From Cupriavidus sp. P-10 (GTDB taxonomy: Bacteria > Pseudomonadota > Gammaproteobacteria > Burkholderiales > Burkholderiaceae), in NCBI RefSeq assembly GCF_003402535.2, contig NZ_AP025170.1:1302001-1366000 (forward strand): a stretch of 64,000 nt of DNA, in the 5' to 3' direction. The position numbers and the translations under genes were made by a program. The notes beneath the pieces were generated by a model. It did not search any database. It was given only the letters and a program-made list of their open reading frames with translations, and was not told where the DNA came from. Shown here in pieces: positions 16,785 through 25,451 of this stretch (positions are counted from its first letter, which is position 1; the number at the start of each line of letters is the position of its first letter).

Positions 16785-17651
16785 ATGGACATCGTTTCCT
16801 TCCTCATCCAGTGCCTGAACAGCGTGCAGTACGGCCTGCTGCTGTTCCTGGTCGCCAGCGGCCTGACGCTGATCTTCGGCATCATGGGCGTGATCAACCT
16901 GGCGCACGGCAGCTTCTACATGCTGGGTGCGTACCTGGCCTTCACCCTTGCGGGGCTGACCGGCAACCTGTTTATCGCCATCCCGCTCGGCATCGTGCTG
17001 GCGGTGTTGTTCGGCTACGTGCTCGAATGGGCATTCTTCAGCTATCTGTACGAGCGCGACCACCTGCAGCAAGTGCTGATGACGTACGGGCTGATCCTCG
17101 TATTCGAAGAGCTGCGCAGCATCCTGGTCGGCGACGATGTGCACGGCGTGCAGGTGCCGGCGCTGCTCGACGGTGCGCTGCCAATCGGCAATGACATGAC
17201 CTACCCGGTGTACCGGCTGTTCATTTCCGCGGTATGCCTGGCGGTGGCCGCGGCCATGTACTACGTGATCCGCCGCACGCGGCTGGGCATGATGATCCGC
17301 GCCGGCGCGACCAACCGCGAGATGGTGCAATCGCTCGGCATCAACATCACCGTGCTGTACCGCTTCGTGTTCGCGCTGGGCGTGGCGCTGGCGGTGCTGG
17401 CGGGCATGATCTCGGCGCCGGTGTCATCGGTGTATCCGGGCATGGGCGGGCAGGTGCTGATCGTCTGCTTCGTGGTGGTGGTGATCGGCGGTATCGGCTC
17501 GGTCAAGGGCGCGCTGGTGGCATCGCTGCTGCTGGGCTTCGTCGATACCTTTGGCAAGGTGTTCTGGCAGGAGGCGGCCGGCGTGCTGATCTACCTGCTG
17601 ATGGCGGTGATCCTGCTGTGGAAGCCGCAGGGGCTGTTCAAGGCGGGATGA
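16785..17651 (+). CDS. Branched-chain-type ABC transporter permease LivH
   Basis: A 288-residue inner-membrane permease of the LivH family with about eight hydrophobic segments. It opens with the usual FLIQCLNSVQYGLLLFLVAS and GLTLIFGIMGVINLAHGSFY, where the NLAHG motif is diagnostic, and ends with the conserved GGIGSVKGALVASLLLGFVD coupling region. It forms the transmembrane pore together with the LivM protein that follows after one base. Together with the preceding binding protein and the two ATPases it makes a complete importer, probably for benzoate or another aromatic acid. Confidence 0.92.
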   Translation: MDIVSFLIQCLNSVQYGLLLFLVASGLTLIFGIMGVINLAHGSFYMLGAYLAFTLAGLTGNLFIAIPLGIVLAVLFGYVLEWAFFSYLYERDHLQQVLMTYGLILVFEELRSILVGDDVHGVQVPALLDGALPIGNDMTYPVYRLFISAVCLAVAAAMYYVIRRTRLGMMIRAGATNREMVQSLGINITVLYRFVFALGVALAVLAGMISAPVSSVYPGMGGQVLIVCFVVVVIGGIGSVKGALVASLLLGFVDTFGKVFWQEAAGVLIYLLMAVILLWKPQGLFKAG

Positions 17652-17652
17652 C

Positions 17653-18750
17653 ATGAATCCGACGACATTGCCGGCGCGCCGGCATCCCCGCGGCAATGCC
17701 GCGCTGCTCGCCGCGCTGGGCTGGCTCGTGGCCTTCGCGGTACTGGCCGTGCTGCCGCTGCTGCTGACCGCGGACAGCCACAAGTTCTATATCGAGCTGC
17801 TCAGCAAGGTGATGATCATGGCGATCTTCGCGCTGTCGCTGCAGCTGCTGATCGGCTATACCGGGCTGGTGAGCCTGGGGCATGCCGCGTACTTTGCCAT
17901 GGCGGCCTACGCCACCGCGATGCTGGCGCCGCAATCCGGCCCGGGCAACGGCTGGCTGCTGCTGGCCGGCGCGCTGGCCGCCTCCGCGGGACTGGCGCTG
18001 GTGGTGGGCGCGCTGGTGCTGCGCACGCGCGGCGTGTATTTCATCATGGTGACGCTGGCCTTCGCGCAGATGGTGTACTTCGTGTTCCATGACACCAAGG
18101 TCGCCGGCGGCAGCGACGGCACCTATATCTATTTCCGCCCGGAGTTCCCGGTGCCGGGCGAGTACCTGCTGACCGTCACCGACGCCACGCACTTCTACTG
18201 GCTGGTGTGGATGGGCCTGGTGGCCACGGTCGCGCTGCTGGCGCTGGTGCTGCGCTCGCGCTTCGGCCATGCGCTGGTGGGCATCCGCCATAACGAGCAG
18301 CGCATGCGCGCCGCCGGCTATGCCACCTATCGCTACCAGCTTGGCGCCTTTGTCGCGGGTGGGGTGCTGGCGGGGCTGGCAGGCTTCCTCTATGCGATCC
18401 AGTTCGGCTTCGTCAACCCGGAGATCGCATCGTGGCACCAGTCGGGCAACGCCATGCTGATGGTGATCCTGGGCGGCGTCGGCAGCCTGGCCGGGGCGGT
18501 GCTGGGGGCGTTTTCCTTCGTACTGCTGGCCGAATGGTTCAGCACGCTGACCAAGCACTGGCAGCTGGTGATGGGCGGCTTCATCATCGTTGCCGTGGCG
18601 CTGCTGCCGCGCGGGCTGGTCAGCCTGCCCGCGGTGCTGCGGCACGGGCGCCGCGGCAAGACCGGGCGCCACAACGGCGGGCACGGGACCGAAGCCAGCG
18701 AGGCCGGCAAGGCCGGTGATGGCAACGCGCGCAAGACGGAGGCCGCATGA
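17653..18750 (+). CDS. Branched-chain-type ABC transporter permease LivM
   Basis: A 365-residue LivM-family permease. Conserved stretches are IFALSLQLLIGYTGLVSLGH (about residues 57-76), LRTRGVYFIMVTLAFAQMVY (about 120-139), RHNEQRMRAAGY (the EAA-like coupling loop region) and the C-terminal ILGGVGSLAGAVLGAF. The last 35 residues are hydrophilic and low-complexity (Gly, Lys, Arg, Ala) and have no family counterpart that I recognise. Its stop overlaps the start of the LivG ATPase by 4 bases (ATGA). Confidence 0.92.
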   Translation: MNPTTLPARRHPRGNAALLAALGWLVAFAVLAVLPLLLTADSHKFYIELLSKVMIMAIFALSLQLLIGYTGLVSLGHAAYFAMAAYATAMLAPQSGPGNGWLLLAGALAASAGLALVVGALVLRTRGVYFIMVTLAFAQMVYFVFHDTKVAGGSDGTYIYFRPEFPVPGEYLLTVTDATHFYWLVWMGLVATVALLALVLRSRFGHALVGIRHNEQRMRAAGYATYRYQLGAFVAGGVLAGLAGFLYAIQFGFVNPEIASWHQSGNAMLMVILGGVGSLAGAVLGAFSFVLLAEWFSTLTKHWQLVMGGFIIVAVALLPRGLVSLPAVLRHGRRGKTGRHNGGHGTEASEAGKAGDGNARKTEAA

Positions 18751-19508
18751 ATACCCCGGTTCTGCAGGCGCAGCAGCTCACGCGCCGCTTTGGCGGCCTC
18801 ACCGCGGTGGCCGGCGTCGACCTGTCGCTGTCGCTGCACGAGATCCATGCCGTGATCGGTACCAACGGCGCCGGCAAGTCCACGCTGATCAACATGCTGT
18901 CGTGCGAGCTGCCGCCCACGTCGGGGCGCCTGTTCCTGAAGGGTGAGGAGGTCACCGGCTGGTCGCAGCCGCGGCTGGCGCGGCACGGCGTGGGGCGCAG
19001 CTACCAGCGCAACAATATCTTCCTGCCGCTGACCGTGCGCGAGAACTGCCGGCTGGCGGCGCAGTCGCGCGCCCAGCGGGCCTGGCGCCTGTGGGAAAGC
19101 GCGCAGGGCTGCCGCACCAGCGCAGCGCTGGCCGACGAGGCCATGGAGCGCGCCGGCCTGGCGCAGCTGGCGGACCGCCCCGCCAGCGACCTGGCGCATG
19201 GCCAGAAGCGCCAGCTCGAGGTGGCGATGTGCCTGGCCACGCAGCCGGTGGCGCTGTTGCTCGACGAGCCGCTGGCCGGCATGGGGGCAGAGGAGTCGAC
19301 GCGCATGCTGGGACTGCTGCGCGGCCTGCGCGAGGGCCACGCCATCCTGCTGGTCGAGCATGACATGGACGCGGTGTTCTCGGTCGCCGACCGCATCACA
19401 GTGATGGTCAACGGCACGGTGATCGCCACCGGCACGCCCGAGGCGATCCGGGCCAACCGCGAAGTCCAGCTCGCCTACCTGGGCGAGGAAGAAGGCGAGG
19501 CCGCATGA
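18747..19508 (+). CDS. ABC transporter ATP-binding protein LivG
   Basis: A 253-residue ATPase of the LivG type. The Walker A is GTNGAGKST (about residues 37-45), the signature is LAHGQKRQLEV (about 150-160) as usual for LivG in place of LSGGQ, Walker B is LLLDEPLAGMG, and the switch His is in ILLVEHDMDAVF. It hydrolyses ATP to drive the importer on the cytoplasmic face. It overlaps both neighbours by 4 bases, so the cassette is translationally coupled. Confidence 0.93.
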   Translation: MNTPVLQAQQLTRRFGGLTAVAGVDLSLSLHEIHAVIGTNGAGKSTLINMLSCELPPTSGRLFLKGEEVTGWSQPRLARHGVGRSYQRNNIFLPLTVRENCRLAAQSRAQRAWRLWESAQGCRTSAALADEAMERAGLAQLADRPASDLAHGQKRQLEVAMCLATQPVALLLDEPLAGMGAEESTRMLGLLRGLREGHAILLVEHDMDAVFSVADRITVMVNGTVIATGTPEAIRANREVQLAYLGEEEGEAA

Positions 19509-20254
19509 GTACGTCAATCAGCACGGCTACTAGCACGCCGACTAGCACGCCGATGATTGAAGCCACCGGCATCAACGCCTGGTACGGCTCCAGCCATGTG
19601 CTGCGCGGTATCGACTTCACCGTTGGCGTGGGCGAGACCGTGGGCCTGCTGGGCCGCAACGGCATGGGCAAGAGCACGCTGTTGCGTACGCTGCTGGGAC
19701 ACGTGCGCCAGCGCCAGGGGCAGATCCGCGTGGCCGGCCGCGATATGTCGCGTGCGCAGCCGTACGAGGTGGCGCGCCTGGGCGTGGCCTACGTGCCGGA
19801 AGGGCGGGGCATCTTCCCCAGCCTGTCGGTGCGAGAAAACCTGCTGATGGCCGCCCGCAAGGGTTGCAACGGCCGCAACGACTGGGACGAGGCGCGTGTG
19901 CTCGACCTGTTCCCGCGCCTCAAGGAACGCCTGTCGCACGGCGGCCAGCAGTTGTCCGGCGGGGAGCAGCAGATGCTGTCGATCGGCCGTGCGCTGATGA
20001 CCAATCCCGACTGCCTGGTGCTGGACGAAGCCACCGAAGGGCTGGCCCCGCGCATCGTGCGCGAGATCTGGGAAGTCATCGCCACGGTGCGCGCTACCGG
20101 CATCGCTTCGGTGGTGGTCGACCGCAACTTCCGCTCGGTGCTGGCGCACGCCGACCGCGCCGTGGTGCTGGAAAAGGGGCGGGTCGTGCTGGCCGGCCCC
20201 GCGGCCGACCTGGCCGGCAAGCCGGAGGCGCTGGACCGCTACCTCGGCGTATAA
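19505..20254 (+). CDS. ABC transporter ATP-binding protein LivF
   Basis: A 249-residue ATPase of the LivF type and last gene of the importer. Walker A is GRNGMGKST (about residues 50-58), signature LSGGEQQML (about 152-160) and Walker B LVLDEATEGLAP. Two details differ from typical LivF: the Pro after the Walker B Glu is Ala, and the usual VEQN of the switch region reads VDRN. The first 16 residues (MSTSISTATSTPTSTP) are encoded by a 12-base tandem repeat and precede the normal LivF N-terminus, which begins at a second ATG at 19553. The 4-base overlap with LivG supports the upstream start. Confidence 0.9.
   Translation: MSTSISTATSTPTSTPMIEATGINAWYGSSHVLRGIDFTVGVGETVGLLGRNGMGKSTLLRTLLGHVRQRQGQIRVAGRDMSRAQPYEVARLGVAYVPEGRGIFPSLSVRENLLMAARKGCNGRNDWDEARVLDLFPRLKERLSHGGQQLSGGEQQMLSIGRALMTNPDCLVLDEATEGLAPRIVREIWEVIATVRATGIASVVVDRNFRSVLAHADRAVVLEKGRVVLAGPAADLAGKPEALDRYLGV
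19529..19552. repeat. 12-base tandem repeat in the LivF N-terminus
   Basis: Two identical units ACTAGCACGCCG at 19529-19540 and 19541-19552, with a degenerate unit before them. They code for Thr-Ser-Thr-Pro repeats and keep the frame. Confidence 0.85.
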
Positions 20255-20575
20255 AGCACTCTGGGTGCCGCATGACGCACAAATGTTGCCCTGCCGCAAC
20301 GGCACCTGCGGGCGCAAGGACACGCTGTTTTGCTTACACGGGCCTTGACCACCGGCCACTTCCCTCCCATTCTTGCTGAGTCGCGAAAACGGCATCCGAA
20401 TCATCCGGAGTGGTCGTTAGCTGACAGTTCATCTAGAATTGCCCCGGTTTGTGCAATGCAATAGAACGCTAAGAGCGCCGGAAAACGGTCGCAGCAGCGC
20501 AGGCCCATGCGCCGGGCCGCGACTGCGCCAGAGCCAACAAAACTGCCGGCGAGCCGGCCGGGCAGACCCAATCTC
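20255..20575. other. Intergenic region upstream of kup
   Basis: No open frame here has a credible start or family. There is no clear terminator after the LivF gene. An AT-richer patch around 20415-20470 (GTTAGCTGACAGTTCATCTAG) could carry the kup promoter, but I see no good -35/-10 pair. Confidence 0.5.
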
Positions 20576-22477
20576 ATGACTACCCAGTCCACAACCAGCC
20601 ATTATTTCGTCGAGAGTCCCAGCACGCGCGCCCTGGTGCTCGGCGCGGTCGGTGTCGTCTTCGGCGACATCGGCACCAGCCCGCTGTACGCGCTCAAGGA
20701 GTGCTTCAGCAAGGAGCACGGCATCGCCTTCAGCACCGACGCCGTGCTAGGCGTCATCTCGATGCTGTTCTGGGCCATGATCATCGTGGTCTCGATCAAG
20801 TACGTGGTGTTCGTGATGCGGGCCGACAACGACGGCGAGGGCGGGGTGCTGGCGCTGATGGCGCTGGTGCTGCGTACCGTGGCGCCGCGCTCCGGCAAGG
20901 CCAGGATCCTGATGATGCTGGGCATCTTCGGCGCCTGCATGTTCTATGGCGATGCGGTTATCACGCCGGCAATCTCGGTGCTGTCGGCGGTGGAAGGGCT
21001 GGAGATCGCCGCGCCGCAGCTGTCGCATTTCGTGATACCGATCACGCTCGTGATCCTGGCCGCGCTGTTCCTGATCCAGCGCCATGGCACGGCCGCGGTG
21101 GGCAAGCTGTTCGGGCCGATCATGACAGCGTGGTTCCTGGCGCTGGGCGCGCTGGGCGTGTTCAACCTGATCCAGGCGCCGGAGATCCTCAAGGCGGTCA
21201 ATCCGATGTACGGCATCACCTTCCTGGTCGAGCACGCGCTGCAGGCCTTCATCGTGCTGGGCTCGGTGTTCCTGGTGCTGACGGGGGCCGAGGCGCTGTA
21301 CGTCGACATGGGCCATTTCGGCGCGCGCCCGATCCGCATCGGCTGGTTCATCCTGGTGATGCCATGCCTGATGCTGAATTACTTCGGCCAGGGCGCGATG
21401 CTGATGCACAACCCCGCCGGCGCCGAGAACCCGTTCTACCTGATGGTGCCGGAGCCGCTGCTGATCCCGATGGTGCTGCTGGCTACCTGCGCCACGGTGA
21501 TCGCCTCTCAGGCGGTTATCTCCGGCGCCTTCTCGCTGACCAGCCAGGCGATCCAGCTGGGCTTCGTGCCGCGCATGCGCGTGCGCTACACCTCGGCCGC
21601 TGAAATCGGCCAGATCTACCTGCCGGTGGTCAACTGGCTGCTGCTGGTGCTGGTGTTCGGCGTGGTGATCTCGTTCAAGAAGTCCGAGAACCTGGCAGCG
21701 GCCTACGGCATCGCCGTGACCACGACCATGGTCATCACCAGCATCCTGGCGGCGGTGTGCATGCGCAATGTGTGGAAGTGGAACACTGCGATGGTGGTGC
21801 TGGTCGGCGCTGGCTTCCTGCTGGTCGACCTGTCGTTTTTTGCCGCCAACCTGCTCAAGGTTGCCGAAGGCGGCTGGTTCCCGCTGCTGCTGGGCAGCAT
21901 GGCCTTCTTCATGCTGATGACCTGGTACAGCGGCCGCAAGCTGCTGCGCGCGCGCAGCCTGGAAGACGGCATCCCGCTGGAGCCCTTCATTGCCGGCCTG
22001 CTGGCGCACCCGCCGCACCGCGTCGAGGGCACCGCGGTGTTCCTGACCGGCAATACCGATTCGGTGCCGGTGTCGCTGCTGCACAACCTAAAGCACAACC
22101 GCGTGCTGCACGAGCGCGTGGTGTTCCTGCACTTCATCACGCGCGACGTGCCGTACGTCGACGACGACCATCGCCTGAGCTGCAAGGACCTGGGCGGCGG
22201 CGTCTTTATCCTGAAGTCGGAGTACGGCTTCAAGGAAACGCCGGACGTGCAGAAGGTGCTGGATCTGGCCGACCGCAAGCTCGACATGCATTTCGAGCTG
22301 ATGGAAACCTCGTTCTTCATCGCGCGCGAGTCGGTGATCCCGTCCAAGCTGCCGGGCATGCCGATGTGGCGCGAGAGCTTGTTCGCCTGGATGCATCAGA
22401 ACGGCGCCAAGCCGTCCGACTTCTTCCAGATCCCGGCCAACCGGGTGGTGGAGCTGGGTACCAAGGTCGAGATCTGA
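20576..22477 (+). CDS. kup: Low-affinity potassium transporter Kup
   Basis: Kup takes up potassium with protons across the inner membrane. The 633-residue protein has the family N-terminus ([20 protein letters not shown], about residues 20-39), about 12 transmembrane helices, and conserved [20 protein letters not shown] (about 123-142), [16 protein letters not shown] (about 238-253) and the cytosolic C-terminal domain from about residue 460 ([20 protein letters not shown]). The frame is open upstream, but ATG 20576 ([20 protein letters not shown]) is where similarity begins. An intrinsic terminator follows at 22505-22540. Confidence 0.95.
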   Translation: MTTQSTTSHYFVESPSTRALVLGAVGVVFGDIGTSPLYALKECFSKEHGIAFSTDAVLGVISMLFWAMIIVVSIKYVVFVMRADNDGEGGVLALMALVLRTVAPRSGKARILMMLGIFGACMFYGDAVITPAISVLSAVEGLEIAAPQLSHFVIPITLVILAALFLIQRHGTAAVGKLFGPIMTAWFLALGALGVFNLIQAPEILKAVNPMYGITFLVEHALQAFIVLGSVFLVLTGAEALYVDMGHFGARPIRIGWFILVMPCLMLNYFGQGAMLMHNPAGAENPFYLMVPEPLLIPMVLLATCATVIASQAVISGAFSLTSQAIQLGFVPRMRVRYTSAAEIGQIYLPVVNWLLLVLVFGVVISFKKSENLAAAYGIAVTTTMVITSILAAVCMRNVWKWNTAMVVLVGAGFLLVDLSFFAANLLKVAEGGWFPLLLGSMAFFMLMTWYSGRKLLRARSLEDGIPLEPFIAGLLAHPPHRVEGTAVFLTGNTDSVPVSLLHNLKHNRVLHERVVFLHFITRDVPYVDDDHRLSCKDLGGGVFILKSEYGFKETPDVQKVLDLADRKLDMHFELMETSFFIARESVIPSKLPGMPMWRESLFAWMHQNGAKPSDFFQIPANRVVELGTKVEI

Positions 22478-22504
22478 ACGCACGGGCCGCGCGCCCGCTG
22501 CAAG

Positions 22505-22540
22505 CCCCCGGTGGCGCTCACAGGCGCCCCGGGGGTTTTT
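22505..22540 (+). terminator. Terminator of kup
   Basis: Arms CCCCCGG-T-GGCGC and GCGCC-CCGGGGG form a long hairpin followed directly by TTTTT. It lies 28 bases after the kup stop and 5 bases before the end of the convergent gene. Confidence 0.85.
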
Positions 22541-22544
22541 CGTT

Positions 22545-23573
22545 TCAGGCGGCCATGGCAGGCGAGGGCTGGCCGCTGGCCGGCATCGCATACATCAGCG
22601 GTGCCATCGCGGCCTGGATCCGGGCCATCTGCGATTCGGTCACCATCTCGGTCAGCAGCTTGCCAAAGCGCGGCTCCAGCGCCCCGGTGACGATGTAGGT
22701 CCAGCGGTAGGCTTTCAGCACCGTCTCGGCGATCTGCGCGGCATGCGCGGTGTGGCCGGTCACGCTGACGAAGTAATCCGTATCCGCCTTTGCCTGGCCC
22801 TGCACGATCTCGTCGAAGCCGGCGACCAGCGCGATCATGTCCTCGATCGCGGCATCGCGCTCGGCGGCGTCAATGCGCGCATCCTCGCGCAGCCATTCCA
22901 GCTCGTCCATGATCGCGTGCTGCGATTCCTCGCGCCAGTGGTACAGGAACACGTCCTTGTACAGCTCGGACAGGTCGGGCGCGGTGCCGATGCTGGCGCG
23001 GTAGTGTGCCTGCGAGAACAGCTCGAGCTGGCAGGTCATGGCGAGCACGGCCCAGTTGCGCTTGCTCAGCACGAACGCGGCGACTTCGTTGGGCGTGGCG
23101 TTGAACTGGTAGCCGTCGGGCATATGCGCGGCGACCAGCCGCTCGATGCGGCGGAACAGTTCCTGGTGCTTGATCTCCTCGTCGGAAAAGCGCACCAGCG
23201 CTTCGAGCGCGGTCTGGTCGCCCAGCCAATGGTCACGGCTGAGTTCCAGCACCTTGGCGCTGACGAAGCGCTCCACCAGCCCGAACATGTTGGCGTAGGT
23301 GCGGCCCTGCACCTGGGACATGAAGCGCTGCTCGGCGGGCGACAGGAACGGCAGTTCATCGGCCAGCGACAGCCCGTCGGGCAGGAACTTGTGGTCGAGG
23401 TCGAAGGTGCGGCCGCGGATCACGTCGCGGTCGATGTCCCAGCGGATGCGGCGCGAGGCGTCAATACAGCGCGCGTAGCGCTGCGTGTCGACCTGGTAGC
23501 CGGGCTGGCATCCGGCCTGATAGCCGGTCTGGCTGCCGGTCGAGCCGGTGGAGGATTGGGCGGCGTTTTCCAT
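22545..23573 (-). CDS. Ferritin-like diiron-type protein of unknown function
   Basis: I do not recognise a characterised homologue. The 342-residue protein looks all-helical. Two helices carry the paired carboxylate/histidine pattern of diiron ferritin-like proteins: RFSDEEIKHQELFRRIERL (about residues 130-148) and LYHWREESQHAIMDELEW (about 210-227), with further Glu in TCQLELFSQAHY and LVERFVSAKVLE. This suggests an oxidase, oxygenase (AurF-like) or metal-storage role. The N-terminal 30 residues are low complexity (STGSTGSQTGYQAGCQPGYQ) and encoded by degenerate 12-base repeats. It is convergent with kup and has no operon partner. Start ATG 23573 has a GAGGA ribosome site. Confidence 0.75.
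   Translation of the reverse strand: MENAAQSSTGSTGSQTGYQAGCQPGYQVDTQRYARCIDASRRIRWDIDRDVIRGRTFDLDHKFLPDGLSLADELPFLSPAEQRFMSQVQGRTYANMFGLVERFVSAKVLELSRDHWLGDQTALEALVRFSDEEIKHQELFRRIERLVAAHMPDGYQFNATPNEVAAFVLSKRNWAVLAMTCQLELFSQAHYRASIGTAPDLSELYKDVFLYHWREESQHAIMDELEWLREDARIDAAERDAAIEDMIALVAGFDEIVQGQAKADTDYFVSVTGHTAHAAQIAETVLKAYRWTYIVTGALEPRFGKLLTEMVTESQMARIQAAMAPLMYAMPASGQPSPAMAA
23496..23550. repeat. Degenerate 12-base repeats in the ferritin-like gene
   Basis: About four to five imperfect 12-base units related to TAGCCGGTCTGG on the plus strand. They encode the Gly-Tyr-Gln and Ser-Thr-Gly rich N-terminus of the ferritin-like protein. Confidence 0.6.
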
Positions 23574-24030
23574 GAGGAGGACTCCTGTAGGCGTTATCCG
23601 TCAGTCGGTTGACGGTGCACCCATCATTGCAGCGGGCCAGCGCCCGCGCATGAGGCCGGCGTCCCGAAATGGCCTTTGCTGGGCGTTGTGGACGGCGTGG
23701 CGCCGGGACATCGGTCCCGGGCGCGGGGCCGCGGGGACTGCCGCACTGCAGCCATCACCCCCCAAGGCGCCCATCGGCAACCGCCGCGCCCGCAGGCAGC
23801 GATGCGTGCGGCCACCGCGGCAGCCCGGCATGCACGCCCAGGGGGCCAGCGCATGCCATGCGCCACCCGCCGGCGCCTTGCCAGGGCGCTTGTCCCGGAA
23901 AGTCGGGCGGCTCCGCGGCCTACCCGGGACCAGGGCCTCATGCGCGCTCTTGCCCTCCGCCAGACAATGCAACCCTCAACCTGTCACAGGACCACCTTAG
24001 TGGTGGTCCATCTCCTCAAGGAGCCGTGCC
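23574..24030. other. Intergenic region with a hairpin near its right end
   Basis: No credible gene is seen; the open frames here are compositional. The one feature is a perfect inverted repeat GGACCACC-TTAGT-GGTGGTCC at 23989-24009, ending 9 bases before the ribosome site of the next gene. It could be an operator or an RNA hairpin controlling translation. Confidence 0.5.
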
Positions 24031-24489
24031 ATGCGTCCGTTGCAGCAGTGGTCTCGCCCGTCCAGCCGGCATGCCGACGAAGTCCGTCGCGCCCGCCAGC
24101 CGCGACGCGCGCTGCCGCCGTGGCTGCGACGGGCCCTGCGTCACCGCATGGCGCAAACCGGTGCGGTGCTGCTGCCGCCGGCGCTCCTGCTGCTCTACGT
24201 CTTCTGTCATTCACATGCGACCTGGGATGCGTGGCTGGCCTCACTGCGTGAGCTGGACCACGATCACGGCGCGCCGGCACGCGAGCTGGGACGCGCGTTG
24301 TCGCTGGCGCGCTCCCTGCGCGGACGCCAGGCGCCGGATGCGGCGCTCTTGCGCACCGCGGTGCAGCTGGCCGCCGACCGCGTGTCGGCGTGCCTGGCGG
24401 CACGCTGGCGCAGTCCGGCACGGCTGATGCCGTCGCTGCTGCTGCCGCCGCTGCTGCCGCTGTTCGTAATGTTTGGATGGCTGCACTGA
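24031..24489 (+). CDS. Small membrane protein of unknown function
   Basis: No family is recognised. The 152-residue protein has a very basic N-terminus (about residues 1-40, many Arg), a hydrophobic segment VLLPPALLLLYVFCHSH (about 47-63), a hydrophilic helical middle (about 70-130) and a second hydrophobic segment at the C-terminus (LLLPPLLPLFVMFGW). This predicts two membrane helices with a domain of about 65 residues between them. Support for being real is a good AAGGAG ribosome site 7 bases before ATG 24031 and a perfect inverted repeat just upstream. High GC makes chance open frames common, so confidence is moderate. Confidence 0.6.
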   Translation: MRPLQQWSRPSSRHADEVRRARQPRRALPPWLRRALRHRMAQTGAVLLPPALLLLYVFCHSHATWDAWLASLRELDHDHGAPARELGRALSLARSLRGRQAPDAALLRTAVQLAADRVSACLAARWRSPARLMPSLLLPPLLPLFVMFGWLH

Positions 24490-24718
24490 CGCAGGGCGGC
24501 TGAAGCCGGCGCCACGCGCCCGCTATCCCGCACCCGCCACACCCTGATCCAGGAGTCAGGCGCCGCGCTGCTGCCGCGATGGGAAGGCAGCCGGCCGGCG
24601 CCAGGCACTCGGCCCGCACGGCGAAGGCGATCCCGTGCGGCCCGCGCATTCCGTCGACGATCGCCTGCATGAGGGACCGCAGCGGCCACGCTCGCGGCAT
24701 CCCCTGTTGGAGATAGCA

Positions 24719-25144
24719 ATGCATAAGAAGTTTGCCAGGACCCTGCTTGCCACCGCCGCACTTGCCGCCGGGCTGAGCCTGACTGCCCACGCGGGTGTGG
24801 GTGACGAAGCCACCCGGACTGCCGCGCATGTCCGCAACGGGCAGCGCGACGCGTTTTCCGACGGCGCACACGGGCCCGCGACCGAGGCCACGATGCTGCC
24901 CGTGGTGGCGCGCCAGGGCATGTCCGTGTGCGCGGTCCGTGGCTTTGATCCGTACCGGGACGGCATGCGCAAGCCTGATCCATACACCGACGGCGCGCGC
25001 ATGGGACAGTTCGACCCGTTTACGGAGGGGACCCGCATCAGCTCGCGCGACAGCTTCAGCGACGGCGAGCGCAGCGGCTCGCGCGATGGCGGCGAATGCC
25101 TGACCGCAACCGGGCGCGAAAGCGCCGCGAGCGGCCACGCGTGA
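24719..25144 (+). CDS. Secreted small protein with repeated DPYxDG motifs
   Basis: No family is recognised. The 141-residue protein has a textbook signal peptide (MHKKFARTLLATAALAAGLS, cleavage after AHA at about residue 25). The mature part holds five copies of a motif of about 10 residues: RDAFSDGAHG (43-52), FDPYRDGMRK (76-85), PDPYTDGARM (86-95), FDPFTEGTRI (98-107) and RDSFSDGERS (110-119), all of the form D-x-aromatic-x-D/E-G. Acidic side chains in such repeats could bind calcium or another cation. Two Cys (71 and 127) could form a disulfide. A GGAG ribosome site precedes ATG 24719. The gene stands alone, 229 bases after the small membrane protein. Confidence 0.72.
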   Translation: MHKKFARTLLATAALAAGLSLTAHAGVGDEATRTAAHVRNGQRDAFSDGAHGPATEATMLPVVARQGMSVCAVRGFDPYRDGMRKPDPYTDGARMGQFDPFTEGTRISSRDSFSDGERSGSRDGGECLTATGRESAASGHA

Positions 25145-25451
25145 GTGAGCCGGGCGCGGCGGAACGGCCGGTCCTGGCGCGCCCGCGACAGCCAGGCCAG
25201 GGAATGTGCGCCATGACCCGCGCATGCCCAATCCTGGCGCACTTTGTCCGTTGATTCACCTGCCAACTCCCACCGGCCCGGCGCCACGCCGGGCCGCTGC
25301 ATCCGCGCAACCGGGTGCTTCAGGCGCAAACGCTTGCCAGGTCCCGTCGATCCTTTCCTAAACTATTGAAGTCACGCGGCGCGCCCGCGCGGCAGGCCGG
25401 GCCCACGGGCCCCGGCTGCCGTCAGGCCGTCCCAGCACCGCGCGACCCGAC
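25145..25451. other. Intergenic region upstream of the hydrolase-LuxR gene
   Basis: No gene is supported here. An AT-richer stretch around 25348-25372 (CGATCCTTTCCTAAACTATT) may hold the promoter of the next gene, with TAAACT as a -10 candidate; no clear terminator or repeat is seen. Confidence 0.4.

Noticed and set aside
23601..24000. Short frames on both strands upstream of the small membrane protein
   Set aside because: No ribosome sites, no conserved patterns, Pro/Arg/Ala composition expected of noncoding GC-rich DNA.
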